NCBI RefSeq assembly: GCF_016808095.1
Contig: NC_068973.1
Span: forward strand, 26,330,077 to 26,394,076
Length of the DNA stretch: 64,000 nucleotides
Direction: 5' to 3'
From: Vigna angularis
Lineage: Eukaryota; Streptophyta; Magnoliopsida; Fabales; Fabaceae
Positions 38,092 to 50,486 of this stretch are shown here, piece by piece. Both the position numbers and the translations under genes were made by a program. How positions within the stretch are numbered: the first letter of the stretch is position 1; each line of letters begins with the position of its first letter. The notes under the pieces are model-generated. The model did not search any database, was not told the DNA's origin, and worked only from the letters and a program-made list of their open reading frames with translations.

Positions 38092-38123
<32 letters not shown>
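38092..38123 (+). repeat. (CT)n(CA)n tract in the DUF4228 5' UTR
   Basis: About eight CT units followed by eight CA units, 90 bp upstream of the start codon. CT-rich leaders are common in plant genes. A TATA-like 'ctatatatc' lies at about 38031. Confidence 0.85.
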
Positions 38124-38214
38124 TTCACAGTTCCATGCAGTTATCTTTATAGCTTTCTCTAACAACTTCGCTTTTAGTCTTCAACCACCTGATTTATACA
38201 CCCCTTTTAATAAA

Positions 38215-38673
38215 ATGGGCAATTGTGTTGTTCTTTGTAAACCCAGTTCAGGGTCTTGCATCATGCCAAAAAAGGTTAAGATTGTGAGGGTAGCTAAACC
38301 AGATGGGAAGATACTAGAGTTTGGCACTCCAATCCATGTCAAAGATATCTTGACAAACTATCCAGCTTATGGTGTTGGTGTTTCAAAGAAAGTCACAGAA
38401 CCTCTTTCAGCTGATCATGAATTGAAGTCAGGGAGAATGTACTACTTGCTTCCTTCTCTGCGTTCCCCTCCAAATCTTGCATCTTTAAGGAGCGCTGAGA
38501 CAGATGGTGGGATAAAGAGGATCAAAGTTATCATAACGAAGCAGCAACTTGAGCGGTTGGTGAACAAACAGATCTCCGTAGAGGATATACTATCAGAGGT
38601 TCAAACGTTTGGTGTTAAGTTTCTGGACAATCGGAAACCCAAATTGGACTCTATTCCCGAAGAGAATGAGTAA
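38215..38673 (+). CDS. DUF4228 (PADRE-domain) protein
   Basis: Intronless 152-residue protein. The start MGNCVVLCKPSSG is typical of this family and offers Gly2/Cys sites for myristoylation and palmitoylation (inference). It continues with KKVKIVRVAKPDGKILEF (about 19-36), HVKDILTNYPAYGVG (43-57), LKSGRMYYLLPS (70-81) and a C-terminal IKVIITKQQLERLV plus ISVEDILSEVQ. Family knowledge: plant-specific proteins of unknown biochemical role, many induced by stress or pathogens. The length fits the family (about 150-180). The leader has a CT/CA tract. The HSP21 gene lies 0.6 kb downstream, convergent. No lesion is seen. Confidence 0.9.
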   Translation: MGNCVVLCKPSSGSCIMPKKVKIVRVAKPDGKILEFGTPIHVKDILTNYPAYGVGVSKKVTEPLSADHELKSGRMYYLLPSLRSPPNLASLRSAETDGGIKRIKVIITKQQLERLVNKQISVEDILSEVQTFGVKFLDNRKPKLDSIPEENE

Positions 38674-39280
38674 CATACGACATAGAAATCCTAGCTATTT
38701 CTCTAAATTTTCTGGCTGTTTCACCTTTCATTTCCCTTTTTCCTTGGTTATAGTACCTTCTTTCTGATGTAGTCGCAGGACTTGTGGCCGTTGTTGTAAT
38801 GCTTTATGTTTTCCTCTCGTTTTTTAAGGAAGTTTGGTTGTAAAAACTGATACAAATATGTAAAGGTAGACAGAGAACCTAGCGTAGAAAAATATTTATG
38901 GGTAGTTTCTAAATTTTGCATTCCCTTTGCATTGGTACAGGTTTCTCATTAAGTTTTATTTTGTCACGGATTAGTTCTGCAGTTCCTACTTTCTTCATAT
39001 ATTTAACTTGGAATTGGGAGGTTAGGTGATTAAACTCTTAATTAAGATATACACATGCTAAGGATTAGTTTCTTTTCACATCTTTTTCTGGCTCATAACC
39101 AATTCGATGTTCCAAAGACATGATTTAGTAAAACAGATTTTTCATCTTCTGACATTTGCTAGAAAATTTTACAACAGCAGTTTATTTCAACTCTTTTACA
39201 CACTTAATACCACATATTTTACCCGTATTATGAGTATGTACGGTAGAATACAGTGTTGCTAAGCACAAAGCCTAAGCATC

Positions 39281-40875
39281 TCAATGAACTTCGACATCAA
39301 TAACCTTGCGTTCAACCTTGGTCTTAGGAATGGTGATATAGAGCACGCCATTTTTCAACTCTGCCTTAACCTTGTCCTTCTCGCAGTTATCTGGAAGCTT
39401 CAAACGGGTGTTATAGGAACTATAGCTCCTGCTGGACCAAGAGTCATCACCACCTTGTTCTTGTTCACTCTTGTGACCACCATTTATGACAAGCACATCG
39501 TCCTCCACCGATACCTTAACATTTTCCTTAGAAAGACCTGGCATGTCAAACCTCATTCTGATCTCATGTTCTTCATCTTTGATGTCCCAAGGGGCACGAA
39601 TCTCCCCTCCTCCCACGTTTCTTCCGGGGAATGTCATGGTATCTTCGAAAATTCGGTCCATTGTATCCAAAATCTGGCGCATACTCCTCATGGGTGACCA
39701 CGGGTCCAAGAGACCTGCAATAGGCCACACTACATGTTAGTCTACATGTTTAACTATGTTGGAAGCAAGTTCAGGTAAACGTAGCTACCATCACTTTTCC
39801 CCACTCAAAGACAGGTACCGAATTATAAACTTACAACGGATCACTTAAATTTCAAACATTGAAATGTTCTTTTCATGAGTTTGCTTAGATTTTAGGTATC
39901 TGTAGAAATTGACTCAACTAGGATTTTTCACTTTTTCTATAGTTATTTCTCTTCGTTATGCTTGTCACGGTTTCTGGATTCAGGTTCAAACCTCGATTAA
40001 TTGTACAGATCTCTCACTGGTGAATTTCATTCTTTTTCTGTGGAAAGTGTATGATAGAATCAAACCAAAAGAATTATACCAATATCAGTAGGCAAGTTAT
40101 GTGTCTACTACGGAGCAGTTTTTGTTTCTTTATTTATGATACCAAGCTTTGTCTTAAGGCTACAATATTAACAGGGAGGAAATATTAAAGAATATGAAAA
40201 ACTAATGGCAATGGTGGAATAAATGACAATACTACAGCGTATGTCAAGCATCATCACCAACAGAATCACAATCAGAACAGAATACGTTAGTCAAAATTCA
40301 TTTCAAATAACTATTCTAAGACTTCACAAAGTTAATATTTATAATGATATATCATAATCTCTATTTGTATTAGCAAACTCGCTTCTACATTGATCGATAA
40401 TGTACAAAAAATTTACCCTGTAAGTGGAATTCAGAATTTCGAAAAAAGTTATAAAAATCACGTTAATTAGATTGTATTCGAGGTCTGCAATTGACATTTT
40501 AACGAACTTAAGAACCTCGTAGTCCAATTTGAAAATTTTAAATTAATAGAAAAATGCATGAGCATGACTAATTGTGGATGGTAGATTTGTGCGAATAAGA
40601 ATGGTAATCTTACCAAAAGGTGAAATGTCGAGGGCAGTTCTACGTGGGTTTCTCTCAACCGCAGTAGTTTGGTCGCCCTTGTTAAGATGTTGTACTTCCA
40701 AAGAGTGGTCTTTGTTATCAGCAGAAGCCTGAAGCCTCATCCTTTCTAGCCTAGGAAACTCTTTCCTCGTCGGAAAAGAGGCCATGCAAGGTGTAACAAC
40801 ATTGTTCTTGGGTTTAGCAGAGTACCCTGTTTTTGGTGATAGTAGAAGTGATGAAGTTGACAGTGTTTGAGCCAT
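39281..40875 (-). CDS. HSP21: Chloroplast small heat-shock protein (HSP21-type)
   Basis: Two exons on the minus strand: 40875-40614 (start MAQTLSTSS, ends ...LDISPFG) and 39714-39281. The donor is GGTAAG and the acceptor TTGCAG; together they give 231 residues. An in-frame ATG 24 bp upstream (40899) would add MPFLSSIP, but the MAQ start fits transit peptides better. Order: Ser-rich plastid transit peptide (about 1-45), a linker, the Met-rich amphipathic helix typical of plastid sHSPs ([17 protein letters not shown]), then the alpha-crystallin domain ([20 protein letters not shown] ... [15 protein letters not shown]). Role by family: an ATP-independent holdase protecting plastid proteins during heat. 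All conserved stretches are present and no defect is seen. Length matches known HSP21 (about 227). Confidence 0.93.
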
Positions 40876-40963
40876 TGGGATTGACGAAAGGAAAGGCAAT
40901 GTGGGATTGATTAAGAATGACCGATTTGTGTTGTTGATGAGTGTGAGATTTGGGAATTGTTGA

Positions 40964-41035
40964 ATATATAGAGAGGGGATGTGAAAGGTGGAGAAGGGTC
41001 TTGAGAGTTTGAGAGGGAGTGTGAAAGTTCTGGAC
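40964..41035 (-). promoter_or_regulatory. HSP21 promoter: TATA box and heat-shock element
   Basis: Minus-strand TATA box (TCTATATATTC) at about 40963-40973, roughly 90 bp before the ATG. At 41023-41035 the plus strand reads GAAagTTCtgGA, three alternating nGAAn units: a heat-shock element about 50 bp upstream of the TATA box. Heat-shock factor control is expected for this family. Confidence 0.75.
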
Positions 41036-41505
41036 CCAACACTTGGACAACCTCGCTATTTGTTTGTTTTTATCTTACTACTACCACCTTCGGGAATGGT
41101 CTTCAAAAATTCTTTCACATATATTTTGTAATTGTTCCATTTTGTTCATTTATTTTGTAGAATTGACTAGAAAAAGAATAATGGGAAATGAGTGTTTCGT
41201 AAATTTCCAGAATCCATTCCTTTCTTTCCTCGTTTACTTGTTAAATGGCTGCCAACTCAACTTCAAAACTCGTGTGGAACTTGCTTTTTCAATCAAAATA
41301 AAAAGTTCGGTGAAATGGAGGGCTTTTTCTTTTACCTTTTATTTATATTTGAAGAAAGATTTATAAGAAACCTGAAAAAAAAAGAGAAAAAAAAGAAAAA
41401 AATACAAAATATATCCTTTCGTTTGGTTTCTTTTCTTCTTTCTTTCTTTCTTTTAATTATAATGTGTTTTGTCTACAACATAACTGACAGTTCCTTAACT
41501 CCATA

Positions 41506-41728
41506 ACTGATATATTGTTTATTGAGCATTGTAAGAAAAACAATCAAATAGCAGTTAGCAGTTGGCTGAGGTTAACTAATTTATATTTTTCTAGACAGAA
41601 ATATAAACAAAGCATTAATCGAAGTACACCCAACCTTAAACTTTTATTCCTTATAGTACCTGAACCATACATATATAAACTGCATTTGTTGCGTCGTCAC
41701 CCCTGCATGATCAACTAACAGATTTAAT
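41506..41728 (+). repeat. Copy B of the 36963-37189 segment
   Basis: 223 bp in the same orientation as copy A, about 4.5 kb away. It is bracketed by a short direct repeat: the phrase 'aattataatgtgttttgtc' plus 'tacaacata' occurs at about 41454-41481 and again at 41725-41752. Confidence 0.9.
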
Positions 41729-41740
41729 TATAATGTGTTT

Positions 41741-42259
41741 TGTCTACAACATAAAACAAAAAAGCAAAAAGTATAGTTATGAAGAAAAAGGATACAGAAG
41801 AAAAGCAGATAATATAGGAAGCCCACAATAACATAGGGCTGACGAAGAGCTTTCTTCCTGCACCCCTACTTTCTCTTTCTGCATCCCTACTTTCTCTTCC
41901 TGCACCCCTAAATTAAAATACCAGTTTTACTCCTTAGTCAAAGTCAAAATCCTAGAGATCTCTTCCTTTCATTTTTCCTTGCATCCCATCTCTCCCTCTC
42001 AATAGTGTTCTTGAACCTCGAATTTTTTTTTGAGTTCTTGCACCTTCCTCCAAGATCCTTGATTGATTGCACCTCCCTTCCCATCAATGAGTTCCAACAT
42101 CTTTCTTCTTTGCAATCCCCTACGTCCTGCACTTTCATCTCCTCCATCTTCTTGCACCAGTGATTCATGCACCTTTATCACTTGCTTCTATATATATTCT
42201 TCCTTTAATCTTGATTCTTGTTTCACCTCTTTTGAAGATGGTGATGAATGACGAGAACT
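41741..42259. other. Intergenic with a C/T-rich short tandem
   Basis: About 41855-41910 holds three imperfect copies of 'ctgcacccctactttctct'. The rest is C/T-rich and non-coding. A copia element follows. Confidence 0.6.
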
Positions 42260-42510
42260 TGTTGAGAACTACCTTGTTAGTTGCATGAATTTAGGAAGAT
42301 TTCAAATTTAATTTTTTAAATTTGTCAATGACTTTTAGTGGGTTAGTTATTTCTTATTTTTCAGCCAAGTCATTAGTAGTGGTTGTTAGAATCACGAGAT
42401 GTGATATTTTAGTTAGTTATTTCTAAATGTATTTAAATTAAGTTGAATTTAATAAGATTATACACTTCAGTCAGCCAATATTTATCTATTTTATTCTCTA
42501 AAAACCAACA
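42260..42510 (+). repeat. Copia 5' LTR (251 bp)
   Basis: TGTTGAG...CCAACA. It matches 45728-45978 with scattered substitutions. Confidence 0.88.
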
Positions 42511-42550
42511 ATTGGTATCTAGAGCCCTTTCTTCTTAAGGGACCTGTAGA

Positions 42551-45500
42551 ATGGAAGAGGAGTGAACTTCCTTTCCAGTAGCACTTCCCATCTTTAATGA
42601 GGAAGACTATGATACATGGGCTGTAAAATTGCAGTCCTATCTAGAGGGACTAGATTTATGGGAAGTTGTGGAAGAGGATTACTTCCGTTCAACTACTGCT
42701 GGAGAATCCTACCATGGCCCAAATCAAAAATCACAACGAACAAAAAACAAAGAAGGCAAAGACAAAGTCGTCCTTGTTTTCTGGTGTTACAACATTGATC
42801 TTCACCAGAATTATGACTCTTAAATCACTAAAAAAAATTGGGAATTTTTGAAGGAAGAATATGAAGGAGATGATAGAATAAGAAGCATGCAAGTGTTGAA
42901 CCTAAGGAGGGAATTTGAGCTACAAAGGATGAAAGAGTCAAAGACAATCAAGGAGTACTCAAACACGTTATTGGGCATTGCCAACAAAGTAAAGTTGTTG
43001 GGCAGCGACTTTGCGGACTCCAGAATTGTCGAGAAAATCCTTGTGACAGTGCTAGAAAGGTACGAAGTGTTTATTGCCTCATTGGAGAATACAAAGAATT
43101 TATCCAAGATTACTTTGGCAGAAGTGTTACACGCTTTGCAAGCCCAAGAAAAGCGAAGGCTAATGAGAGAAGATCGTGTGGTTGAAGGTGCACTCCTTGT
43201 CAAGCATCATGATGTTGGAACCAATATAAAGAAAATTTTCAAAAGGTTCCAACCAGCAAGCAGTGAAAATGGTGTATTTAATAAAAAACAAGGTAAGGGT
43301 AAAAAGAAAAATTATCCACCTTGTCAACATTGCGAAAAAATAGGTCACCCACTATTTCGTTGCTGGAAAAGACCAAGTGCAGTAAGTGCAATAGGATCGA
43401 TCAGATTGTAATTTGCAAAGCAAATGTTCAACAAGCTGAAGGTGATGCAAAATGCGCAAGAAAATGAAGACCAACTCTTTGCTGCTACCTGTTTCTCCAA
43501 TAACAGTTCAAATGAATCTTGGTTGATTGATAGCAGTTGCACAAACCACATGACCTATGACAAAAAATTGTTCAAGTGTTTGGACATGACAGAAGTCAAA
43601 TAGGTCAGAATTGGAATGAACAAATTCTATTAAAAAAAGGCAAGGGTTCAATAGCTATAACAACTTACACGGGTACAAAAACCCTCCCTGATGTCTTATA
43701 TGTACCTAAAATTAATCAAAACTTGCTTAGTGTCGGATAGTTACTAGAGAAAGGGTTCAAAGTTACTCAAACTCATTTTCAAGCCTGGTTTGGTTTTGAA
43801 CCTTCTTTGGACTTTCTTAAAGTATTTGGTTGCTTGTGTTACTCACATATACCTCAGATTAAACGTGATAAGCTTGATAAAAGGGCTGAAGCAAGATTAT
43901 TTATTGGCTACAACACAATTTCTAAAGCTTATAGGATTTTTCAACCTCAAACTGGAAAAATTCTAATAAGTAGAGATGTGCATTTCATGGAAGATGAAAA
44001 CTGGTGCTGGAGTGATTCAAAGAAAAGTCAGAACACTGAATTGGAGCTTGAAGACACTGTAAATGATCCACCTATTAGAGGAACAAGGTTACTCTCTAAT
44101 ATATATCAAAAAAGCAATTTATCACTGTGCAATATAGTTATTTGTGAACCTGCTAGTTTTGAAGAAGCTGCTATGGAGGAGAAATAGTTAGCTACAATGC
44201 AGGAGGAGTTGTCCATGATTGAGAAAAATCAAACCTAGAAGCTAGTTCCAAGACCTTATGACAAAAATGTCATTGGGGGTGAAATGGGTGTTTAGAACAA
44301 AATTCAACCCTGATGGTTCTGTAAAAAAGCACAAAGCAAGGCTTGTTGTAAAAGGTTATTCTCAAATATTTGGGATAGATTATTCAGATATTGTTGCTCC
44401 AGTAGCAAGACATGATACAATTAGGCTACTACTTGCCATTATAGCACAAAAGGGGTGACAAGTGTTTCATATGGATGTCAAGTCACCTTAATGGTTTTCT
44501 GCATGAGGAGATTTATGTTGAAAAACTAGATGTTTTGTTATCAAAGGACAAGAAGATAAAGTCTACTTGCTAAAAAAGGCTTTATATGGTTTAAACCAAG
44601 CCCCAAGAGTGTGGTACAACAGAGTTAATGATCATTTACTACACTTGGGCTTTCAAAAGAGTGTATTTGAAACTACACTTTATGTCAAACATGATGGTGC
44701 TGATACTTTAATTATTTCATTATATGTTGATGATCTCTTGATGACAGGAAGCAACCTAGCACTAATTGAAGCATTCAAGCAAGAAATGAAAAAGGTCTTT
44801 GAGATGACAGATCTTGGTCTTATGACTTATTTTCTAGGCATGGAGATCACTCAAAAGAAGAATGAGATTTTTATCTGCCAGAAAAAATATGCAAAGGAGA
44901 TTCTAAAGAAATTTCACCTTGGTAAATGCAAACCAATGAACACTTCAATGAATAAAAAAGAGAAGCTTATCAAGGAGGATGAAACAGATAAAGTTGATGA
45001 AGCTTATTTTAGAAGTTTGATTGGGTGTCTAATGTATCTTACATCCAGAAGGCCTAACATCTTATTCCCAGTTAGCTTGTTGTCAAGATTTATGCATTGT
45101 GCTAGTGAACTGCACTTGAAGGAAACAAAGAGAATTGTAAGATACATCAAAGGATCTGTCAGTTATGGAGTTAAGTACTACAAGGTTCAAAACTTTAAAT
45201 TATTTCGTTTCTTTGACAGTGATTGGGCTGGTAGCTTGGATGATATGAAGAGTACTTCGGGATACTGTTTTAGTATGGGTTCAGGTGTTTTCTCTTGATG
45301 CTCCAAGAAGCAAGAGGTTGTAGCTCAGTCAACCGCAAAAGCTGAGTTCATTTCAGCTGTAGCAGCTGTGAATCAAGTTATTTGGTTGAGAAATATTTTA
45401 ACAGATTTGGGTATGAAGCAAGATAAATGCACAGAAGTTTTTGTTGATAATTAAGCAACAATTCCAATCTCACATAATCCTATATTTCATGGGAAGACCA

Positions 45501-45709
45501 AGCATTTTAATGTGAAGTTGTTTCACTTAAGAGAAGTTCAAGAAAGTGGCAAGGCATGTTTAGTTTACTATTGCTCAGAAGACCAAGCTGCTGACATATT
45601 TACCAAATCTTTTTCACTCAATAGGTTCGAATTCCTAAGAAATAAGCTAGGAGTTTGCAGCCTCCATAGCAAAGGAGGAGTGTTGAGATTTGCCTTGTTA
45701 GTTGCATGA
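42551..45709 (+). pseudogene. Copia gag-pol remnant
   Basis: Several frames. Gag: FNEEDYDTWAVKLQSYLE (from about 42593), an internal stop, then KEYSNTLLGIANKVKLLG and a CCHC knuckle (CQHCEKIGHPLFRC, about 43320-43360). Protease: WLIDSSCTNHM (about 43520), where the usual Asp-Ser-Gly is Asp-Ser-Ser. Integrase is reduced to its end (FGCLCYSHIP, RLFIGYN, about 43820-43910). [17 protein letters not shown], then stops, ALYGLNQAPRVWY and YVDDLLMTGS (44567-44750). RNase H: SDWAGSLDDMKSTSGYCF, an internal stop, QSTAKAEFISA, then DIFTKS near the end (45600). It cannot make a full polyprotein. Confidence 0.9.
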
Positions 45710-45978
45710 ATTTAGAAAAAGGAGGAGTGTTGAGATTTGCCTTGTTAGTTGCATGAATTTAGAAAAATTTCAGATTTAATTTTTTAAATTAGTCAATGGC
45801 TGTTAGTAGGTTAGTTATTTCCTATTTTTCAGCCAAGTCATCAGTAATGGTTGCTAGAATCACGAGATGTGATATTTTAGTTATTTATTTCTAAATATAT
45901 TTAAATTAAATTACATTTAATAAGATTATACAGTTCAGCTAGCCAATATTCATATGTTTTATTCTCTAAAAACTAACA
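45681..45978 (+). repeat. Copia 3' LTR with duplicated start
   Basis: The LTR proper is 45728-45978. The preceding 47 bp (45681-45727) repeat the first 37 bases of the LTR plus the purine tract AAAGGAGGAG, so the polypurine tract and LTR start occur twice in tandem. Confidence 0.85.
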
Positions 45979-46630
45979 TAACTAAGATAAAATCAAAGTG
46001 CTGTGAAGGCACAAATAGGGCTCCCTGAAATTCCTGAATTAGGAAATAACCTTTCAAATTAGATCTTTTTGAAGTAGATGCTAAATCCAACAATATTTTC
46101 TATAACACTCAATTATTTTTTTTTATATTTCATATTATGTGTTCTGAAAAATATTTTTCTAAATACTCAATCCAAAAATAAATAAAAATAAAAATTCCAG
46201 ATTTAATGTTTCGGAAATGAAAAATAATGGGACGGGAACCTTTCTACAAGTTTTCTAAGAAAAAAAAATTATGAACTTAGGCATTCTTTCAATTTTTTTT
46301 TATTGTGTGTGTTTCACTTTTTTTAAGATCTTATACATAAAATACACTTAATTTTATTAAAATATAAAAGTCGTTTCTTTTCTCATAAGCTTAAAAATAA
46401 TCATAGTACATAGCATGAAATATGTAACAATCGAAATTAAACATATCTACTCTCTTAAGTATTTGTAAAGTTGATAGAAAAATAATTATGACCCATAGAA
46501 TGATGGAATGTAAATGATAATATATTAAATGAGGCTTAAATGGTTAGAGGATTTATAATTTACATTTCATAGTTATCTAGTTTTACAAAATTTGATAAAG
46601 CTATAACATCACAATTTACATTACATTTCA

Positions 46631-46669
<39 letters not shown>

Positions 46670-47640
46670 AGAATGTTTAATTACAACCACATACATATCA
46701 TCTTGGAAATAATTACAATTTATCATAATATTGAATATTATTAACTTATCATAGAATCAAACATCTTTCAAAACCTAAATCCCTTAAAGACTTTTAGGAA
46801 ATGAAAAAACTATAATATCTCAATAAGTCATGCATAAAAAGAAAACAATCATTAAAACATCGCTTAACACTAGGATCCACGCTCAACGCCACAAGATTAG
46901 GGGCTTTCCAACGTCCAATAGTATGTTCTGTCGCTCAGTACCCCTGCTTCTTGGAGCTCTTTGTTGATCTCACGCTCAACAATAGCTGATATCGTTCAAC
47001 AATATTTGTGATAATAACTTTTGTTTGAGGATTTGTGTAGCTCACGTTCGACGGTGCAAACTTATAACGCATTAGTAACATTCCAACACTAAAGAAATTT
47101 CACAATTCAAGTCCCAAATCCTATATGCAGTGTCCCCATTTTGTTTATTTACAATTTAAAAAACACGAAAAACATGTATAACATCTAATTATGCAATTTT
47201 ATATTAGAAATTCAATCTATCATTTCAAATAAATTAGCTTTTCTTACATTCTTACTTATCCCTTCCTTCAAAAGACTCAAGTCTTAATCTCTTACACAAC
47301 TCTAAAATGAGAAACAAAAATCCAATTCAGTGATCAGAATTCCCTTAAAACAAAAATCAAAAGAAATCCTAATAAAGCTCTAATAGCACATCCAAGAAAA
47401 AAAGAGAGACAATTGTATATAAATCAAATCTGGTTCAAGGATGAAAGAAGAAAATATTACTTATCTTACTATAACTCTGATTGTGTTAAGATAATAAGTT
47501 TTTCAATGTTTTCTTAAAGAGAGTTCCTAATAAAAAGAAAAGAAGGAACGAGGGAGAGAAAAGGTTGAAAAGAATTTGAAAGAAAACATAAAAAAATAAA
47601 AGTGAGAGTTATGTTTTAAAGGAAGAAGCGGCAGAGTCGC
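45979..47640. other. AT-rich intergenic region
   Basis: No gene. It has a TA microsatellite at about 46636-46664 and a stretch of 'gctcaacg'-type phrases at 46861-47080, like that at 24260-24500. Confidence 0.6.
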
Positions 47641-49041
47641 GCTACTGTAGAGGATGAGTACGAGAGAATGGTTCTGGTGTCCAACACTAATCGCGACGAT
47701 TCTATCATCGAAGCGAGATCTTTGTTTGATGCCATCGTTCAGATGATTGTTGCTGACAACTTGCCCCCGATCGCCATCCCGAGAGGCGCCTCAAGGCCTT
47801 CTTCTTGGTATAAATTCATTCTATTTTTCACCTTTTATAATTTATTTGATTCGATTAGTTAACCATACCTTGCAGGTATAAATTCCATGGAAGACAAAGG
47901 AACAACCCGCAGCCCCACCATTATAGAACGAAGAGAACCATTGGAGATTTATTTTCCAATTAAAAACCCTAAACTTTCAATATACATGTAACATAAACTC
48001 TGCCACGTCAATTTAGGTCAACTGAATTTAGATAAGCTAAATGTCACTTCAACATTTCTTGCACAGCTCACATCCATAGTCACAATGTTATCGATTTTAA
48101 CACTGTTAAACGGATAAGACTGAAGTCAAACAATACCTTGCAGGTATAAATTCCATGGAAGACAAAGGAGCAACCCGCAGCCCCACCATTATAGAACGAA
48201 GAGAACCATTGGAGATTTATTTTCCAATTAAAAACCCTAAACTTTCAATATACATGTAACATAAACTCTGCCACGTCAATTTAGGTCAACTGAATTTAGG
48301 TCAACTGAATTTAGATAAGCTAAATGTCACTTCAACATTTCTTGCACAGCTCACATCCATAGTCACAATGTTATCGATTTTAACACTGTTAAACGGATAA
48401 GACTAAAGTCAAACAATACCTTGTAGGTATAAATTCCATGGAAGACAAAGGAGCAACCCGCAGCCCCACCATTATAGAACGAAGAGAACCATTGGAGATT
48501 TATTTTCCAATTAAAAACCCTAAACTTTCAATATACATGTAACATAAACTCTGCCATGTCAATTTAGGTCAACTGAATTTAGGTCAACTGAATTTAGATA
48601 AGCTAAATGTCACTTCAACATTTCTTGCACAGCTTACATCCATAGTCACAATGTTATCGATTTTAACACTGTTAAACGGATAAGACTGAAGTCAAACAAT
48701 ACCTAGCAGGTATAAATTCCATGGAAGACAAAGGAGCAACCCGCAGCCCCACCATTATAGAACGAAGAGAACCATTGGAGATTTATTTTCCAATTAAAAA
48801 CCCTAAACTTTCAATATACATGTAACATAAACTCTACCACGTCAATTTAGATCAACTAAATTTAGGTCAACTGAATTTAGATAAGCTAAATGTCACTTCA
48901 ACATTTCTTGCACAACTCATATCCATAGTCACAATGTTATCGATTTTAACATTGTTAAACGGATAAGACTGAAGTCAAACAATACCCAATATCTACACTT
49001 TTAAAACCACTGTATATAGGGACCAAGTGAGCATTTAAGCC
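47640..49041. mobile_element. MULE remnant with one terminus and tandemly amplified inner repeat
   Basis: The right end reads, on the minus strand, GGCTTAAATGCTCAC at 49041, followed inward by sequence closely matching the terminus of the MULE ending at 13389 ('gttaaacggataagactgaagtca'). No matching left end is found. The interior has a GC-richer block (47640-47815) with a 64-codon frame (47668-47862, MVLVSNTNRDDS...) whose product I do not recognise. It could be an exon: GT follows TCTTCTTG at 47815, and an AG (TTGCAG) lies 60 bp later. Confidence 0.6.
47865..48981. repeat. Four tandem copies of a 268-283-bp unit
   Basis: Units start at 47865, 48133, 48416 and 48699 with ATACCTTGCAGGTATAAATT-type sequence (the last has CTAGCAG). 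The first unit is 15 bp shorter because 'gtcaactgaatttag' is single instead of double. Each unit joins part of the MULE interior to the inner part of its terminal repeat. Confidence 0.95.
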
Positions 49042-49810
49042 TATTAAATATCATATAATATGTTCATTCAATAAATTCTAGGGATTGTTATTCATATAGT
49101 AAAATATCTCATATGGTGTTAAAATACTCCTTTTGTCAAATAGGATGGAATACCTACATGTTATTTGTATTTTAATGTACACTTTTAAAGTATATTTATT
49201 ATACAAATTATAATAATAGACATTTTCCTTTGATGAGAATGTTTTTATTGGGAGAAATAGAATGTAACCAACAATTATTTGAGTTCTTATAACAAATGAT
49301 ATTAGTAGAAATAGTTAATAAGTTTTATTTTGTAAATAAAATATAGTCAAATAAACTAAATCATTAAAAATGACAAATAATGAAACATGAAGTTACTTAT
49401 ATTTGTACAAATTTTATAGGAATTATGAACTTTTCAGTTTTCCTGTTTTTCTTTATCGTTGTATTTAACCTTTTTTAACTAATTAATTAATTTCCTAATT
49501 TATACAAAATATCAGCATTTCATTAAAATGTTAAAGTCGTTTCTTTTCTCATAACCTAAAAAAATAATCATATTCAAGCACACTAAATAATGAAAGAAAT
49601 TTTTGAAAAGTATACGGGTTTAGAGGGATAGAAATAAAAGAAAAACAAGAGTATAACTTTTTTCCTTCATTTATTTAAAATAGTAAAAAAATATGATTTT
49701 TTTTGTGATGATCACCTTATCGAAATGAGCAGATAAAGAATAGGTGTTGATATGTCTTTAGTAGCAGGTGGTGATTATGTGAAGTAGTTTTCTTCGATTT
49801 ATATTACACC
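49042..49810. other. AT-rich intergenic region
   Basis: No coding or repeat signal beyond A/T-rich DNA. Confidence 0.6.
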
Positions 49811-50486
49811 CACTAGTAAAAAATTGGATTCTAACGCGCCGTATATGCTTCGGTTATGCAAAAACCGAAGCGTACAAAACTATATACCTCGGTTCAGAAG
49901 CATGCGAGGCGGAAGGGAGATATTGCCTCGGTTAATTGCAGACCCGATGCCTATATCTCTACACAAAACACTGCAAAGGCTGACATCTTTTTGGAAAGGT
50001 CCTATTGCCTCGGGTAATTGGTAGAACCGAAGCATTATGTTTGGAGATAGGCATCGGTTAAGTGAATAACCAAAACAATATCCTCATTTATAATTTCGAA
50101 ACAAGTTACCCTAGACTCTACATCTTCCTTCTTCCTCGCCTAAACCTTCATTTTCTCTCTGGCCAGCCTGCGTTTTTCTCCCTGCGTTTTTCTCCTTTTT
50201 CGCGGCCTCTTCCTCTTCATCTTGTACGCCTGAACTTCTTCCCCGTTTTCCCTACACTGTGCACCGTTGTTCTCCTAAAGCGCTGCCTCCACTACCGTCG
50301 CCGCCCCGATTCCTTCACTTTGTGGGTGCCGCCTTCCTCGCCGCCAGTCCGCTGCGATTCGTTCACTTTTTGGGTGCCGCCTTCGTCCCTACAGTTGTCG
50401 CCATCGTCGCCCCCTTTGCCATCGTCACCCTGTTGCCGTTGTTGCCCCGCTGTCGTCGTCGCCCTCGTTGCCCATCACGGTAAGTC

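Larger units (their letters stand above)
42260..45978 (+). mobile_element. Ty1/copia retrotransposon, degenerate
   Basis: LTRs of 251 bp each (42260-42510 and 45728-45978), both starting TGTTGAG and ending AACA. The primer-binding site (TTGGTATCTAGAGCCC, from about 42511) resembles the initiator-Met tRNA type with a small change. Flanks GAACT (left) and TAACT (right) share four of five bases. Coding remnants in gag-pol order lie between. Most of integrase is deleted and many stops are present. Confidence 0.88.

Noticed and set aside
39284..39740. Plus-strand frames of 137 and 84 codons opposite HSP21
   Set aside because: Antisense shadow of the strongly conserved HSP21 exon 2.
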